From Paramarasmius palmivorus (taxonomy: Eukaryota; Basidiomycota; Agaricomycetes; Agaricales; Marasmiaceae), in NCBI GenBank assembly GCA_037176845.1, contig JAYKXP010000068.1, positions 62,001 to 126,000 on the forward strand: a stretch of DNA of 64,000 nt, in the 5' to 3' direction. The notes under the pieces are model-generated. The model was not told where the DNA came from, did no database searches, and saw nothing but the letters and a program-made list of their open reading frames with translations. Position numbers and translations under genes: made by a program. This document shows, one piece after another, positions 44,973 through 57,107 of the stretch; position 1 is the stretch's first letter, and each line of letters begins with the position of its first letter.

Positions 44973-47900
44973 TCAATGGCAAACCTGGCGATTCGAACTC
45001 TCTACCGTAGTCCTTCTTCTCACCAACGAATATCTACCCGCAAAAACGGAACTGAAAGACCACTTAAACGTGGTGCAATGCGAATGATATAACGTGAATT
45101 CCTTGACTCCACCGAACAACCAGGTTTTCCCATGCAAAATCGCTTCCATAGCGGATGTAAGGGAGGGATACGAACGATTGATAACGCCAGTCACCTTTTC
45201 AGTGACATATGCCGCCGTTTTTGTCGGATGGCAAGTCATACGCGACGCTACGATGAGCGCCACGCATTGCTGGACCAGAAAAGCGTTCCATAGGTCTGAC
45301 ATTCTGAGCGGGATCGGCTTATTGCCGTCACAGATAGAGACACAATCGTCGAGGGAAGCAATTACTTCCCGTACGTGTATTGAGGAAGCCACTGTCCGAT
45401 TATCGTTTCGATTTCCGCGTCCATAGGGAGGCTGATTGCAGCAGCACAGGACCTCGTCGAGTACCAGCAGAGCCAGCAGGCAAAACAACTGCAAGAGTCC
45501 ATCCACAGATAACACATTAGGCAAATGACGATGCCTCCCGAAGTCGCTGGAGCAGACATCAAGAAATTCGTGTGGATCGTCGACGATCACGTCGTGCAAA
45601 TACAGCATGATGTGTGACAGGGCTGGCCATCCACAAACGCGGGTTTCGTCCAAGGAGCTCGCCGCGAAGTATTGTCGGAGTATTGCCCAATACGTGTGTT
45701 CCATCGCGAAAATGGAGTAGAAATAAGACCCGTGAGCGATAGTGGGTTGAACTGCCGTGATCCTATAGGGAATATTGCCACGAAGTAACCTTGATCACAA
45801 TACGCGTCAGAACACGATTCGGTAAGTATTCAACAATACCAGACTCACAGCCTGTCCCCAGCATGTAACAACAAACCAAGGACATCGGGTGTGTAGTCGA
45901 AACCTGAACCTTCCTCTGCTCGAAACGTAGCTGTGCATGCTGCTGAATCCAGCTCTCGAGCGTCTATTCCAACAAAAACCAGCACTGCACCACACTCCAC
46001 TTTGTATTCTATATTGAAGCCGAATGGGGTGGTATCATGAATAAAAGACATGTCCGAAGTTGCGACAGCATGCCAGTACATGCCCTGTGGCGTGCACGGG
46101 CACCCTGATTCGGCGCTGCTTCTCGAGAAATGACGAAGGGCATATTGGTCTGTAGAGAGGGAGAGGGTTGCGTGTATTGCCGACGGATGGGGTATGCAAG
46201 GAAAACCCAATATCTTTCCCCGATTGCCGCTGCGAACATGTCCAAGAAAGTCGTGCAGGGAACCCTGCACTATCGTCTCCTTCACGGGAATGTTGCCGAC
46301 CACCAAGGAAGCATCTAAAAAGTTCAATAAAGAGCACAAGATCACACATGATCGCTGACTCACCTATCAAAGGCCTGTTTGAACGGATCGACCCTAACCT
46401 AGTTAAACCGATCTCAAGACCGCTTTGCACATCCAGATCTGTGCCCGTCCCCCGCACCACTACAATCCTCTGAGCTAGCATCGATGCAACCTTCGCCGTG
46501 GCCTCCAGGGCGCCATACTGTCGGTGAGTATAAACGTCGACATGTAGGACCGGCGATCCGGAGAGAGAGGAAATGATCTTGTCGGCGGCTTCATCTGCCG
46601 ACCTATAGCAACTGAGACGAGTGAAGTGCTCTTCGTTTCCGTTCGTCCGCTGGTATAGATTAGACCTGGCAATAAATCTCTGGAACAGATCTAAATCCTG
46701 ACTAGACTAATCAGCGTTGGTAGCGAGTCAACGACCGGTTCAGATGTTCCTCTGAGGCCGTGACTCACATAAAAAGACGGCCAGTACGTCGATGACCTTC
46801 CGTCTGGCGAGACCAGGAAATAAGGTGATCCCCGCAACCGCTACACAAGGTTCAATGAAGTGATTAATTGCACCGTTTTTGAGAACGAGGCGTGGAATTC
46901 ACAACCTTTCGCCACGTTGTCGAGAATATAACAGGGAAACAGATTTCTCGCTTCGAACCCTGGAGGAAGGCAAATGCGTCAGTATAAGCTCTTCGACGAC
47001 AAACGGTTGACGCTCACCAAAGTCACCGCAACAGGCGGCGTTTTCCTTCGACACGACCGCAGGAACGCTTCAGAGCCGACACCAGTATGTCTTCTTTGTG
47101 ACTCAAAAATGGGCGGAACGCGGAAATTCTCGGCGTGAAATTCCTTGCATACTGACATGGTGTTCGCGGGTGAAGAGGGGCTCACCGGAGTAGTTCGTGC
47201 AGTACTGTACTCAGCCCACTCCTCATCACTCTCTACGGCAGTAGAGGGAGACTGGGCGCTTTCTGAGGAGCTAGACGGCCAAATAACGCTCGACCTGAAC
47301 CTTGTCCGTACGGGAACGGTTTTATCGACATCATCAGTATCCCACAAGTCGGGTGTGAGGATACTCGAAACGTCCAATAAATCGCCATCAGGGGACCCCA
47401 GTGAACGAGAGGCTGGAGAAATACGTGGTTACAATACGTAGGACGAGGCTAAAATAACCCACCAGTCGACGATACAGTGACATTTTTGGTCCTTGTACTG
47501 GAACCGGGTGACGACTGCAAGGCACCAGCGACCGTCAAGGCCACGAATCGCCGTGAGGCATAGCTCGACAGATACGTCAATCCTATCGGCATATTGGCTT
47601 TCGTTCCGACTCCTGAGGTGGGGAAGAAGATCGGTATTGAATCAGTACACGGCAGGACAAGTTTTACCTGGAGAAAAGAAATTCCCTTCGTTGCCAGCAA
47701 GAGGTACCACCGATGCCGCATCTCTAACAAACAACTTCAGCGCGTCTATCGCAGAGAGCGTCCCCCTCGCCACAGCAAACAATTGCTTCCACAACAACCC
47801 TTCCGTTCTTCGAAGAACCGGAGGCCTGTCCGAGCCGTAGTGATACCATGCCTAAACAAAGGTATGATGAGATAAGGCAATCCAACAGAGCACCTTAGTT

Positions 47901-48996
47901 GGCAACCCACACGAAGCATATCGAGCCTTGCAAGGTTATTGGACATGGGCGTGATATCGCAAAGTAATAAAAGAGGAGACACAGCTAACGCTAGAAAGAG
48001 CGCTTGCCTCATCCTGGTGACAGGCGGAAGGTTAGGATCAATTTCGCAGGTTAAACCTTCCTTTGCTGCGACTCTGATAGGAAAGATCTGTCATGCAGGC
48101 TCGACACGGTACGAGACTTGTGAACTTACGGATGGAAAACGTCCGCGAAGGCCTTCCAGCTAAGCGGGAAATCGTGGTTGCCCTGTAGACTGTTATGAGG
48201 GCTCACAGTATCAATCATCGGAAACTAACAATCACCTGCAGCATCCAATTGATGAAAAATGCCGCAGCCTCCATGTTTTGCAGTGCTTTCAAAACATGCA
48301 GGTTCATGTCCTTTCTTGACAAGGCACCTAATAAACGAACAGCCGCTGCGACTAACCGGCGAGAACTGGGAGAATGGAGGTCTTCGGGCCTCATTGTCGG
48401 TTCCGGAATAGGTCCACATGTGCTTAGAGCCACCTGCATGTTCAGGATAATCCTTGGCCAACCACATTTGTCGGACAAAGTACGCACTCCCCGCTAGAAA
48501 AGTCGTTTTGAGTCGGGCAGCGGATCTATCTTCGACGATCTCACCAGCTTTTCAGTCTGTCCTTCGAACTTGGTACGGGGGACAGTGTGCGATGGCCGAA
48601 CCTGGGCGGGTAAATCAACACCGAATGTGTCCAAACAAGCCACAAGCACAGAGATATCCAGGAACCTTAGTGTGAACAGCAGAGCAGGCAGAGGTTCAGC
48701 GGATTTGTGGTTAGGCACCAGCGTAGACTGATTGTGAACAATTCCCCAATAAGTGGGGTTCGAGCGCGCAGTATGGAAGCCGTCGAGGAGCGACCCTGCC
48801 ACTCGCTAGGAAATCTGGATGTCAGGCGAACTGGTGACAAGTAGATAGAGAGGAAGATACTCACCCGTAACTCGGGAGGCATTTCCATTGTCCACAGTTC
48901 CTCTTTGTCCAACAAGCTGGTACACCACGGCATGTCTTTGACGAGAGGGAGATTCCAAGGAAGATTTGGGTCGCTGGCAAGCTCAAGACGGGCCAT
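44973..48996 (-). CDS. JmjC-like (cupin) protein, 13 exons, 1,112 aa
   Basis: All thirteen exons join in phase: 48865-48996, 48545-48805, 48236-48493, 48130-48182, 47911-48073, 47668-47851, 47463-47612, 47018-47412, 46906-46959, 46769-46840, 46364-46697, 45849-46314 and 44973-45789. The N-terminal 400 residues are helical and Leu-rich. A Ser/Glu-rich linker follows (about 410-520). The C-terminal half has the layout of an agaric JmjC-like family: KETIVQGSLHDFLGHV, WHAVATSDMSFIHD, EYKVECGAVLVFVG, VLGLLLHAGDRL, then TIAHGSYFYSIFAMEHTYW and HLPNVLSVDGLLQLFCLL. The third iron ligand (His of AHGSYF) is present, but the usual HxD is read as I-H-D, so iron binding is doubtful. The ATG is directly preceded by an in-frame TAA. 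The role is unknown; histone or RNA demethylase activity should not be assumed. Confidence 0.75.
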
Positions 48997-49168
48997 TTAG
49001 CCCGGAATTTCTTCCGACAGCGAGATGATAACCTTTGGGCGTCGAGCTAGGTGAATGGTGGCACGGGAAAAGAAATTGATCAAAGTTGTCGTTCTCTCTA
49101 ACTGACTGTCAGTCGGTTACATAAGCATGAGGCAAACTAAACCGTCAAAACCAACACGTAAAGTAAGT

Positions 49169-49869
49169 TTAAAACTCCATGTCAGACTTCGCATCACCGA
49201 AGACTTCGCCCAATGTTCGAATTAGGTGACCATGGAAATTTGACAGTTCGCCCAGCGAGAGGGAAGTCGGAGAAGAGAAAGAGCCTAACTTCTCCAGCGT
49301 TTCCGTAGAGCAGTTATTTTCAGGACGAGGAAGGTAGTGTACACGCCTGACTGGGTTATCGGGACGCAGGCCAGAGATTCCGTAGTCAAGGCTAGTACAC
49401 ATCTTGAATTCCAAGTCGAACGAAAAGCCTGGTAGACAGTCATAAACGGCTGACGAGAAAATCTGAAAAGGGCCACGTACGCCAACTTTTGTCGTTGCTA
49501 TGTATACCTCTTGAGGTACAGCTAACCCGATACTCAACAAACCCCGCGGGAGAGCCTTCCAAAACCTCCACACACGCCACGTCAACACCCGAGAGCATAG
49601 ATAGAACGGTTAAGGTCAATTGTGTACCACCGTCAAGGTCTGCTTCTCGATCTTTGACTCGCATAAACACCAGAAAACGACCAAAATGGTAAAAAAAACC
49701 GACCTTGGGGGCCATAAGCAGAGGGTAGAGCATGTCGTTCAACGGGCACGGAATTGAATCTTTTCTCCAACAACATCCTTGAAAGGAAGTCAGTGGAAGA
49801 CCCAATATCACGCAGGACAACCTCACTGGTACCCGGAATCAATACCACGTCGAGGTGAAGAATGGTCAA
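49169..49869 (-). CDS. Unrecognised 198-aa protein of the minus-strand cassette
   Basis: Three exons (49704-49869, 49566-49657, 49169-49507) join in phase from MTILHLDVVLIPGTSE to GEVFGDAKSDMEF. I see no signal peptide, membrane segment or known domain. Secondary structure looks mixed. The stop is 172 bases upstream of the JmjC-like gene start on the same strand, and introns are 46-58 bases. Tight same-strand spacing links it to its neighbours. The 49870-50659 gap that precedes it shows no gene. Confidence 0.6.
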
Positions 49870-50659
49870 CCTGCGTCAAAAGGTTCGTCAACCCATGTAT
49901 GGCCTCATCTTTCGCTATGCTGAAGCGTTAGAAGTAGCACTGATTGAATCGTCAGACCTTTACCTGCCATTTTCTCCTCGTATAGAATAGATAGACGCCT
50001 CATCTCTTCCAGAGGTACGCATCCAGAACACACCATCGAAACGGAACCACCGCAAACCGGCTAGAAAACCCACAAGATAAAGGAGAAGAAAGAGACGCGC
50101 GAGTAGTGAGAACGCACCGGAAAGTCAGGTATACCAGAAAACGGGGGTTCAGACATGACACAAAGTCCAATGCAGAAATCTGTGTGATTACTAATACGGC
50201 GTAATCTCATCAGAACTGCGGCAATTTCCGACACCACTCATAAATTGCAATGTGGAAGGCACGATGCGCTATTAGTAGATACGCACTGGGGGCCAACAGA
50301 CTGACACGACAGCTTTCGTTCGAATTGGAAAAGACAAAGAGGGCATCAAGCTGGCACAAAATGCTGTCGAAGATAGCCAACAACATACCCAATACAGCCA
50401 TATATATCAACCATCAGAGAATTCGATCGGCAGACGAACCCAAGGTTGTCATTCGAAGCTACTTGTAAGACAACACAGATACACGAGGCAAACACAACGC
50501 TATCAGAACAGACCCATCACCGAAAGCCCGTAACAGCTGAACTAGACAACGAAACAAGTAATACAATAAAAACACCCAGCATAAAAACAACAACTGAACT
50601 AGGAAAACCTGAACAAGCCACGCAGCGCTGATACCAAAACGTAAGAACCGACGGCCGCT

Positions 50660-53600
50660 TCATCCGTCGACCTTGCCGAGGACGATAGCGAACAACGTGT
50701 TGAAATGAACAGTGTGGTGCATGTTCCTTCCCCCACGAAATCCAGTAAGTGTGAACACCACCGTCACCAGGGAATTGGCTTCGACCTCGGGGAAAGGATA
50801 TCTGGGAAGCTTGGTATACGACTCCCAGTCGACAGGCTCAAACCTGAAACCTCTGGTTCCGACTTTCGTGCGGCCATCGTACAAAGGGACTGCCACTGCG
50901 TGTAAGCCTCAAACGTATCCACAAGAAGACGAGGATGATTCCACTCACTGCCTTCATCGAACAACCTATAGGGCGGAGGGCCCCTGCGAAGGAGGTTAAC
51001 CGAACATATATCGACTTCTTCTGCCTTCGGACCATCAACCTCAGCCGAACCCTTGGCGGGAGAAGAGTATGGCGTGGAAGCGAGTCTATCGTCATCAGCT
51101 GGTGAAAAAATAAAAAATAAACAAAGTTCAATAAGCTGTAGAACGTTCCGCAAAAAAACAGTCGATAACCCACGTCTAGGAAACCAGCCCTCCCGTTTAG
51201 TTTGGAAAATAAGCGAATTGCGTCGTCCCGGTAATGCGTCACAAACAACCTAAGTATAAGTGGTGGGCTCTGCGACTTTGGGTCACTAATAGAACTGTAG
51301 GACACAGCAGAAGCCTAATAAAAGACCACAAATACAAAGATTCAGTAGATGCTGGTTATGAACAGCAGCACACTAGTGGTGACTAGTTGTGCAAGTGTGG
51401 TTCGACGTGATCAGAGTTGCCGTACTTAGAATAGTACACAAACTATAGATCTGAGAGTGATGATACGCTCTTTGTTACTTCAAAAGCAATCGAGATACAC
51501 CTTATATTAGGGGCGACTAAAGGTTACGAATGCTTATAATAGGGTAGGAAACAGTCCCAAGTGCTATAGGTAGCGATCTCGAGTTCAACCAATACTGCCT
51601 CAAGTGTACTGATCCTGATAGAATCAAATCAACGAACTGTGCGCAAGCAGGAATCCAACTGACTCTCCAAATGGTCAATCTGGGCCTCTCTACGTCACTG
51701 AAGCTTATAAAAGCTAGTCCGAGGTCTAATCTCTACACAGAAACGCAATGCAACCAATGCTTAGAGCTACAGATCACAAGCCAAATACTTGATCTCTCTG
51801 CCAATACAACTTAAGCTCTTGTATACAGTAAGGTCTCAACTAGACTTTCAATCTAGGGCCTGTCCTGAGGAAGTGGAAGTGAATGCAAAGGTCGTCAATA
51901 GATCAACCAGGTCTGATCAGAGGTCGACTCGTAACAAGCATGAAACACCACTGGATCAACTTATATAAGAGGTCCAATCGAAATGCACATGTGCCAGCAG
52001 ATCAACTATCAGATCAAAGAGGTCTATTCGAGCGACAGCCACATACAACCTAATGATATGGGCTAACAGTACACTCTCTCTTCGTCTTCTCTGCCCTTCT
52101 ACCTACAAACTGCAAGCCTATATATACTGTCCAGAAATATAAGTAAAGAAATATGTAATAAAAGATGGAAAACAGACGGAACGCAAGCGGAATAAGTGAG
52201 GAACAGAGATAGTCCATAGGAAATATACAAATCAGGGAAATATGACAGTCACAACGTCCATATAAGTCGTTTATGCGTGACCAATAAATAGGAATTTCTA
52301 TCTTTAGACTCAGGAGTTGAATCCTGTGCCTGCGGGTTGGCGTTTAGCCTAGTAAAATTTATGTTTTCTTTGCGCCAAGGCGCTTATCCACCAATGAGAG
52401 TCGTTTCCGACTTCTCCACACACCGGAATGCTCAGTCATCCATGTTCTGGACCTGGCATATCTTTTACAAGTCTCCACGTCCACAAGGAACACTTCTATA
52501 AGCAGTTTATCTTCTATATCAGCCTCCGTACCATGACAACCATATGCGTCACAGTTCTACAGCTTTGCCTCCGTGTCCGATCAATAGGAACAACTATGGC
52601 CAACAAGTCTAGACTCGGCAAGTGCCTTCCATAAGCTCTCGGATCATATCTGCCGATGAAGCCGTCTCCTACATCAACTTGGATTGTTCCCTTTGAACCC
52701 GCTCATCTCTTTGGTTGGTCATGAAGAAGTATTAAAAGTGTTTAAAAGCAAATAGTCCCCTTGATATGTCTTAGACCATGCACAGACAGTGTACCAGTCG
52801 TGATCCAACATAGTACAGCTCCCTACAGTTTTCAGGAAAGGGTCTGCATTGACAGAACCACTAATATAAGCTATAGCAGTGGCCAGATACCCATGTGAGG
52901 CGTACCATGTAACCATGTACCTGCTAATATAAGTGCGTCTGGCAAGTCCTTGACTTTGACTAGCTATTCAGGGCTCATACTAGTCCTTCAGAGTCCCAAT
53001 CATAGCATAACAGAATATAAAAGTGCAATAATGCGTTCGAATAAAAGGTATTAAAAGTCAGGCGTATCACCGGCGCATGTAGTTGGTCATCGTTGAAAAA
53101 GGTACCTATGTTGCATTGTAGGATAGTCCAGTCGTTCTCGAGTGGGTGGACATGGAGTTGCTTCACGAAGCTCTGGCCCACCTCGCGTCCTTGCGAAACA
53201 AAGCTCTGCAGACAAACTCCACTCATGACAAAGGCAGCATTCCTATTGCCCTCAGCTCTCGGCACCCGAACACACTCCCAGTTTCGAACAAAATTCAACA
53301 TGGGCGCTCGAACAGGGTTCCTGAAGTCCTTGTACCCCATAAAAACGACTGATCGAATAAGCTTGCTGTTGGTTTTCATTAGAACACAGGAATATATAAA
53401 AAAACGAAGATAAAGTATACCTGCGAACACGAGGGCCAACAGTAGAGAGCATACCACCATACGACGCAGGCCTGAAATCGTCGAAAGCCGTGTCCGAAAG
53501 AGTATTAGGGTAACCGACGAACTTGCTGCGCCTCAACCTATGCCCCGCTTAGGCTACTAGTAAAACGAAGCAAAGCAGCACTCACCCGTTAATCCACTGC

Positions 53601-56461
53601 ATGTTCGCATAAAGCTCAACCAAGTCGGGATGAACGTGCTCTCCAACGAGCAGCAGCTCCCCTCCGCCAATGTCATCCGTACCATCGACCTCGTCTTCCT
53701 CGTCGGGCTCGTCGTCGTCGTCCGGCAGCGCAACTGCACCAGAGAACACAGTGTCAGCCCTGGTTGGATGTGAATCCGTCAATTTGAAAGCCAGCGAAGG
53801 AGACGATTCGACACTGACCTAGATCCACCAGCCGAACTACGCGAAACCTGCGGTTTAGAAGCATCCCTAGAAGCAACGGAAAGTGAACATAAGCAGCTGA
53901 AGAACGCCCCGAGAACAGCAAAGGCAAACAAACTACCTTCCTTTACCCTTCTCGTGTGCCAACGTACGTATCTGAGAGGGTTCTCTGCAGAAGCATGAGA
54001 AAGAACATACGAAGTAAGAAAAAAAGATGGACACACGGGGGATCTTCAACAACCTCGACGCCTTCGTCAGAAGGCTCTGACTCGTGTCTGGAACGGCAAG
54101 AGATGTAAGCACAGGTCAACACCAAATTTCGTCAACGCACCCGGCTTCCACTTTAAGACCAGCCAAAGGGGGCTTACGAGCAGTCCTCCCGGACGCACGA
54201 CCATCCAAGCGAGATCTACGGAGTGAACTAAACTCATGTACTTTGACAGGAGCAAAGGGGAAAGGAAGACGAACGCGAAGAAGAAAAGGAACTGAAGAAG
54301 TCAAACAAATGAACGGAGGAACAACACGAACCTGCCATCGAGAGAAGGATTGCCATCCCCCACACCCGACTCAAGACCAAGCTGTGCGTCACCCACGAAC
54401 TCACTCGCTGTCCTGGAATCAGCACAAGTCGAAGTAAGTAGGAAATAACCCCATCAGAACAATTCAGAGCGAACAAATGTAGGATGCACTCACGGGGAAG
54501 GACGCAGAGGAAGCTTGGTCCTATGTAAGCATACGCAGGTCAGCGAAACGGGAAAGATGGCCATGTACAACACCCACGGTTTCCTCGACAACACGGTGGT
54601 CGGTGAAGGCAAATCTTCGTCCGTGTCCGTCAAAACACTGGCGAATGGTGAGAACATGAACGGAACGCAGGTCATCAACGATCGACTTACGGTAGGTCCC
54701 CATCACTAAACAACGTAGAGAATCAAATTATTGAGATCGAAGAACATGTCAGTGGAACAGAGCAGAGAAACAGCTCCGAGAAAGAAAAAGACGCGAGAGG
54801 TAGGAAGCAAGAAAGAGGACACGCTTAAAGCTGCAAAAATACGATTCGAACTCACAGAGCACTATACTCAGACATTCGTTCCACCGCGTCGGTCTTACGC
54901 TCAGTAGCGACCTTCAAGCTTCCGAGGGGGGCGACCTTCTTCTTCCTCGAGCCACTTCCCTTCACCAGACGATCTGCAGAAGGACTATAAAGCACATCCT
55001 CGCTCCTGGATCATTAAAATGAGAATTGTGTGTACGCATGAACCAATCTGAATGCGTACCGGGGAGGTGGAGACCCTTCATTACCCGATCCAAGGGCGTC
55101 CAGCCTGTCAAAAGACTCTCAGCATCCGAGTCAAACTGCGCGAATTGCATATCCACCTTCGTAGGAGCACAGAAGACCCCGCATCCACGTTGGCCGCTCG
55201 CGCAGTAGGTTTACGACTACAAGACAAGTCAGCGAGAGTAGAAAGAAAAATACAAAAAAGGAAGGAAAAAAAGTCAACACTCACGCACGCCCGCTAGTCC
55301 TCCTGCCACCAACGACCGAATCAGTCATAATTACGTCCTCAGGTGTCTTCGCTCCGGTAAGACTACAACATTAAAGAGTAGTCATCAGCATTATAGTACA
55401 AGGAAACAGAAGAGGCCACAACGAAAAGAAACACAACCGTAAGTCGGCAGGAATAGCAGACTCGAAGAAACGAAAGGAAACTCCCACGCACACCGTCGTC
55501 TTCCTTGGTGACAAGCTTAGGTCCTTCACTCGAATCTTAGACGGCGAATCGCTGAAGCACACCGTTGTCAGATCACCCGAGAGAAAGGAAAACGGGAAAC
55601 GACAACTTAGCGTCCAGTTCAGATCTACGCTTCTTGTTGACTACCAAGGATGGCCTGCCAAGTCCCAAGTCAATTACAGCTTGCAAAGGGAGCAGTGCAA
55701 ATATACTCAGGCGATTCGAATCGGGCATCAGCGTAGAGAGCGCCATCTCCTTCTTCCGCGTCACTTGAAGGTACAACAGGAAGTCTACAGGCCGATCTCA
55801 AGGTTACCGAATGCCACACGCATAACAAACAAGAACACTCACCTGGAAGGCTCCTTAGAACTGTCGGCAGGGCGCCTGCTTCTGTTAGAGAAGAGGGTGA
55901 GTGGGACCACAGCGCGGATGAAAGAAAAACAGGCGTACGACACAGACTTCGGTCTACTGCGACCAACATTAATCCGAATTTCCCTTCGATGTAATACGGT
56001 CGGTCAGCCCCTCGACCCCAAAGAACATCTACAACTTTAAACGCACTCGTCGGATTCAATGGTACCAAACACATCCACTGAGGCCGGCAGATCTGCTTTA
56101 GGAGCAGCTGAACGACTGGGGAAACGAGCGGTGTTGAAAGAAAGGTTTAAAAAAATACCGAGGAAAATCGCGAAACGAAAAGGGCCAGGGAGGTAAGCAT
56201 CGACGACCATCCTTCCGACAATAAAGTGGACTCACGAGACAGAAACGTCTGAGCAATCACTCCCCTCGTCCTCAATCACAACCACCTTCCGAGCGGACCT
56301 ACAGCAAAAAATAAAAATAAAAATCAAAAAGCCGTTAGCAAATCGTCGACGTTGAAGGTGTAATGATACCTCGTCGGACCAGAGGCAGAACTACCGCTCC
56401 TCCTAGCTCCCCGAGTATCGCTACTACCGGCATTGCTAATGAAGTTCAGTTTGGCTATCAT
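50660..56461 (-). CDS. Large multi-exon nuclear-type protein (acidic/basic blocks, conserved C-terminus)
   Basis: About 23 short exons can be followed from MIAKLNFISNAGSSD (56461) to HFNTLFAIVLGKVDG and the stop at 50660. The N-terminal two thirds alternate basic pieces (GSGSRKKKVAPLGSLKV, RRSRLDGRASGRTARKPP) and acidic pieces (VVVIEDEGSDCSD, LPDDDDEPDEEDEVD), like a chromatin or DNA-binding protein. The C-terminal third is more ordered: HVHPDLVELYANMQWING, FVGYPNTLSDTAFDDF, GYKDFRNPVRAPMLNFV, LFSKLNGRAGFLD, then MAVPLYDGRTKVG, WESYTKLPRYPFPEVEANSL and VTVVFTLTGF. I remember such C-terminal wording from repetitive agaric gene families of unknown function. One intron (about 51250-53090) is enlarged by an LTR-like insertion. 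Some exon edges in the middle are approximate, so the length is not exact. Confidence 0.6.
51351..52720. mobile_element. Non-coding AT-rich insertion, LTR-like, inside an intron
   Basis: This stretch breaks the pattern of closely packed short exons. It begins TGCTGGTTATGAACAGCAGC, contains tandem-like AGATCAAC...GGTC blocks, and lacks open frames. The start resembles LTRs of agaric Ty1/copia-type elements as I remember them. I could not identify the matching CA end or a target duplication, so the boundaries are approximate. Confidence 0.4.
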
Positions 56462-57107
56462 CTGAGACCAGAAAACCACTATACACCACCTTTCAACCAC
56501 ACTGGAACAAAATCATCAGCAAACACAACGAATCATTAATAAAACTGACTACCTTTTCCTCGGCGACGGCATGAGAATAACACTGTAAACACGAGAAGTA
56601 GATTGACGTGCTACAACGAACTTCAACCTGAAGAAAAGAATAAAACCAAGCACCCTGCTCTTATACCTCCCAAAAAAACCGACTTGCCCCTCCGTCTCTC
56701 GCTTCCCTATAGCTACCACACGAGCCTTGAGTCCTGGAACGACATACACACGCCCATCCCTATGACCGAGTCCCACTTTGTTCGACAGGTCGGTGGCAAA
56801 GAAAGCATGGTGAAGAAGGGAGACAAGATGGGAGACAGGCAAAACGAACCAGTCGATGTGGACGCCTGTCAAAAGCTATGCAAGCCATGCGGTCACGATA
56901 CATCATTCGTAAAGAGAAATCACGTCACTAACGTGTGCCTTCAGAACCGAAGTTCCGACTGAAGCGGGAGATTACAGGACAGAACAACCACCATTGGGAC
57001 CTTTACGAAAGGGCAACTGAAGAACAGCGAACCGACCCATCTCCGTTCATGAGTTCAGTTCACATATAAGACCCCATGGATCCGCTAAACTCTGCACGCT
57101 GCACAAG

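Noticed and set aside
44980..45030. tRNA-like GGCGATTCGAACTCTCTACC box
   Set aside because: It lies inside the last exon of the JmjC-like gene, with no matching A box or acceptor stem.
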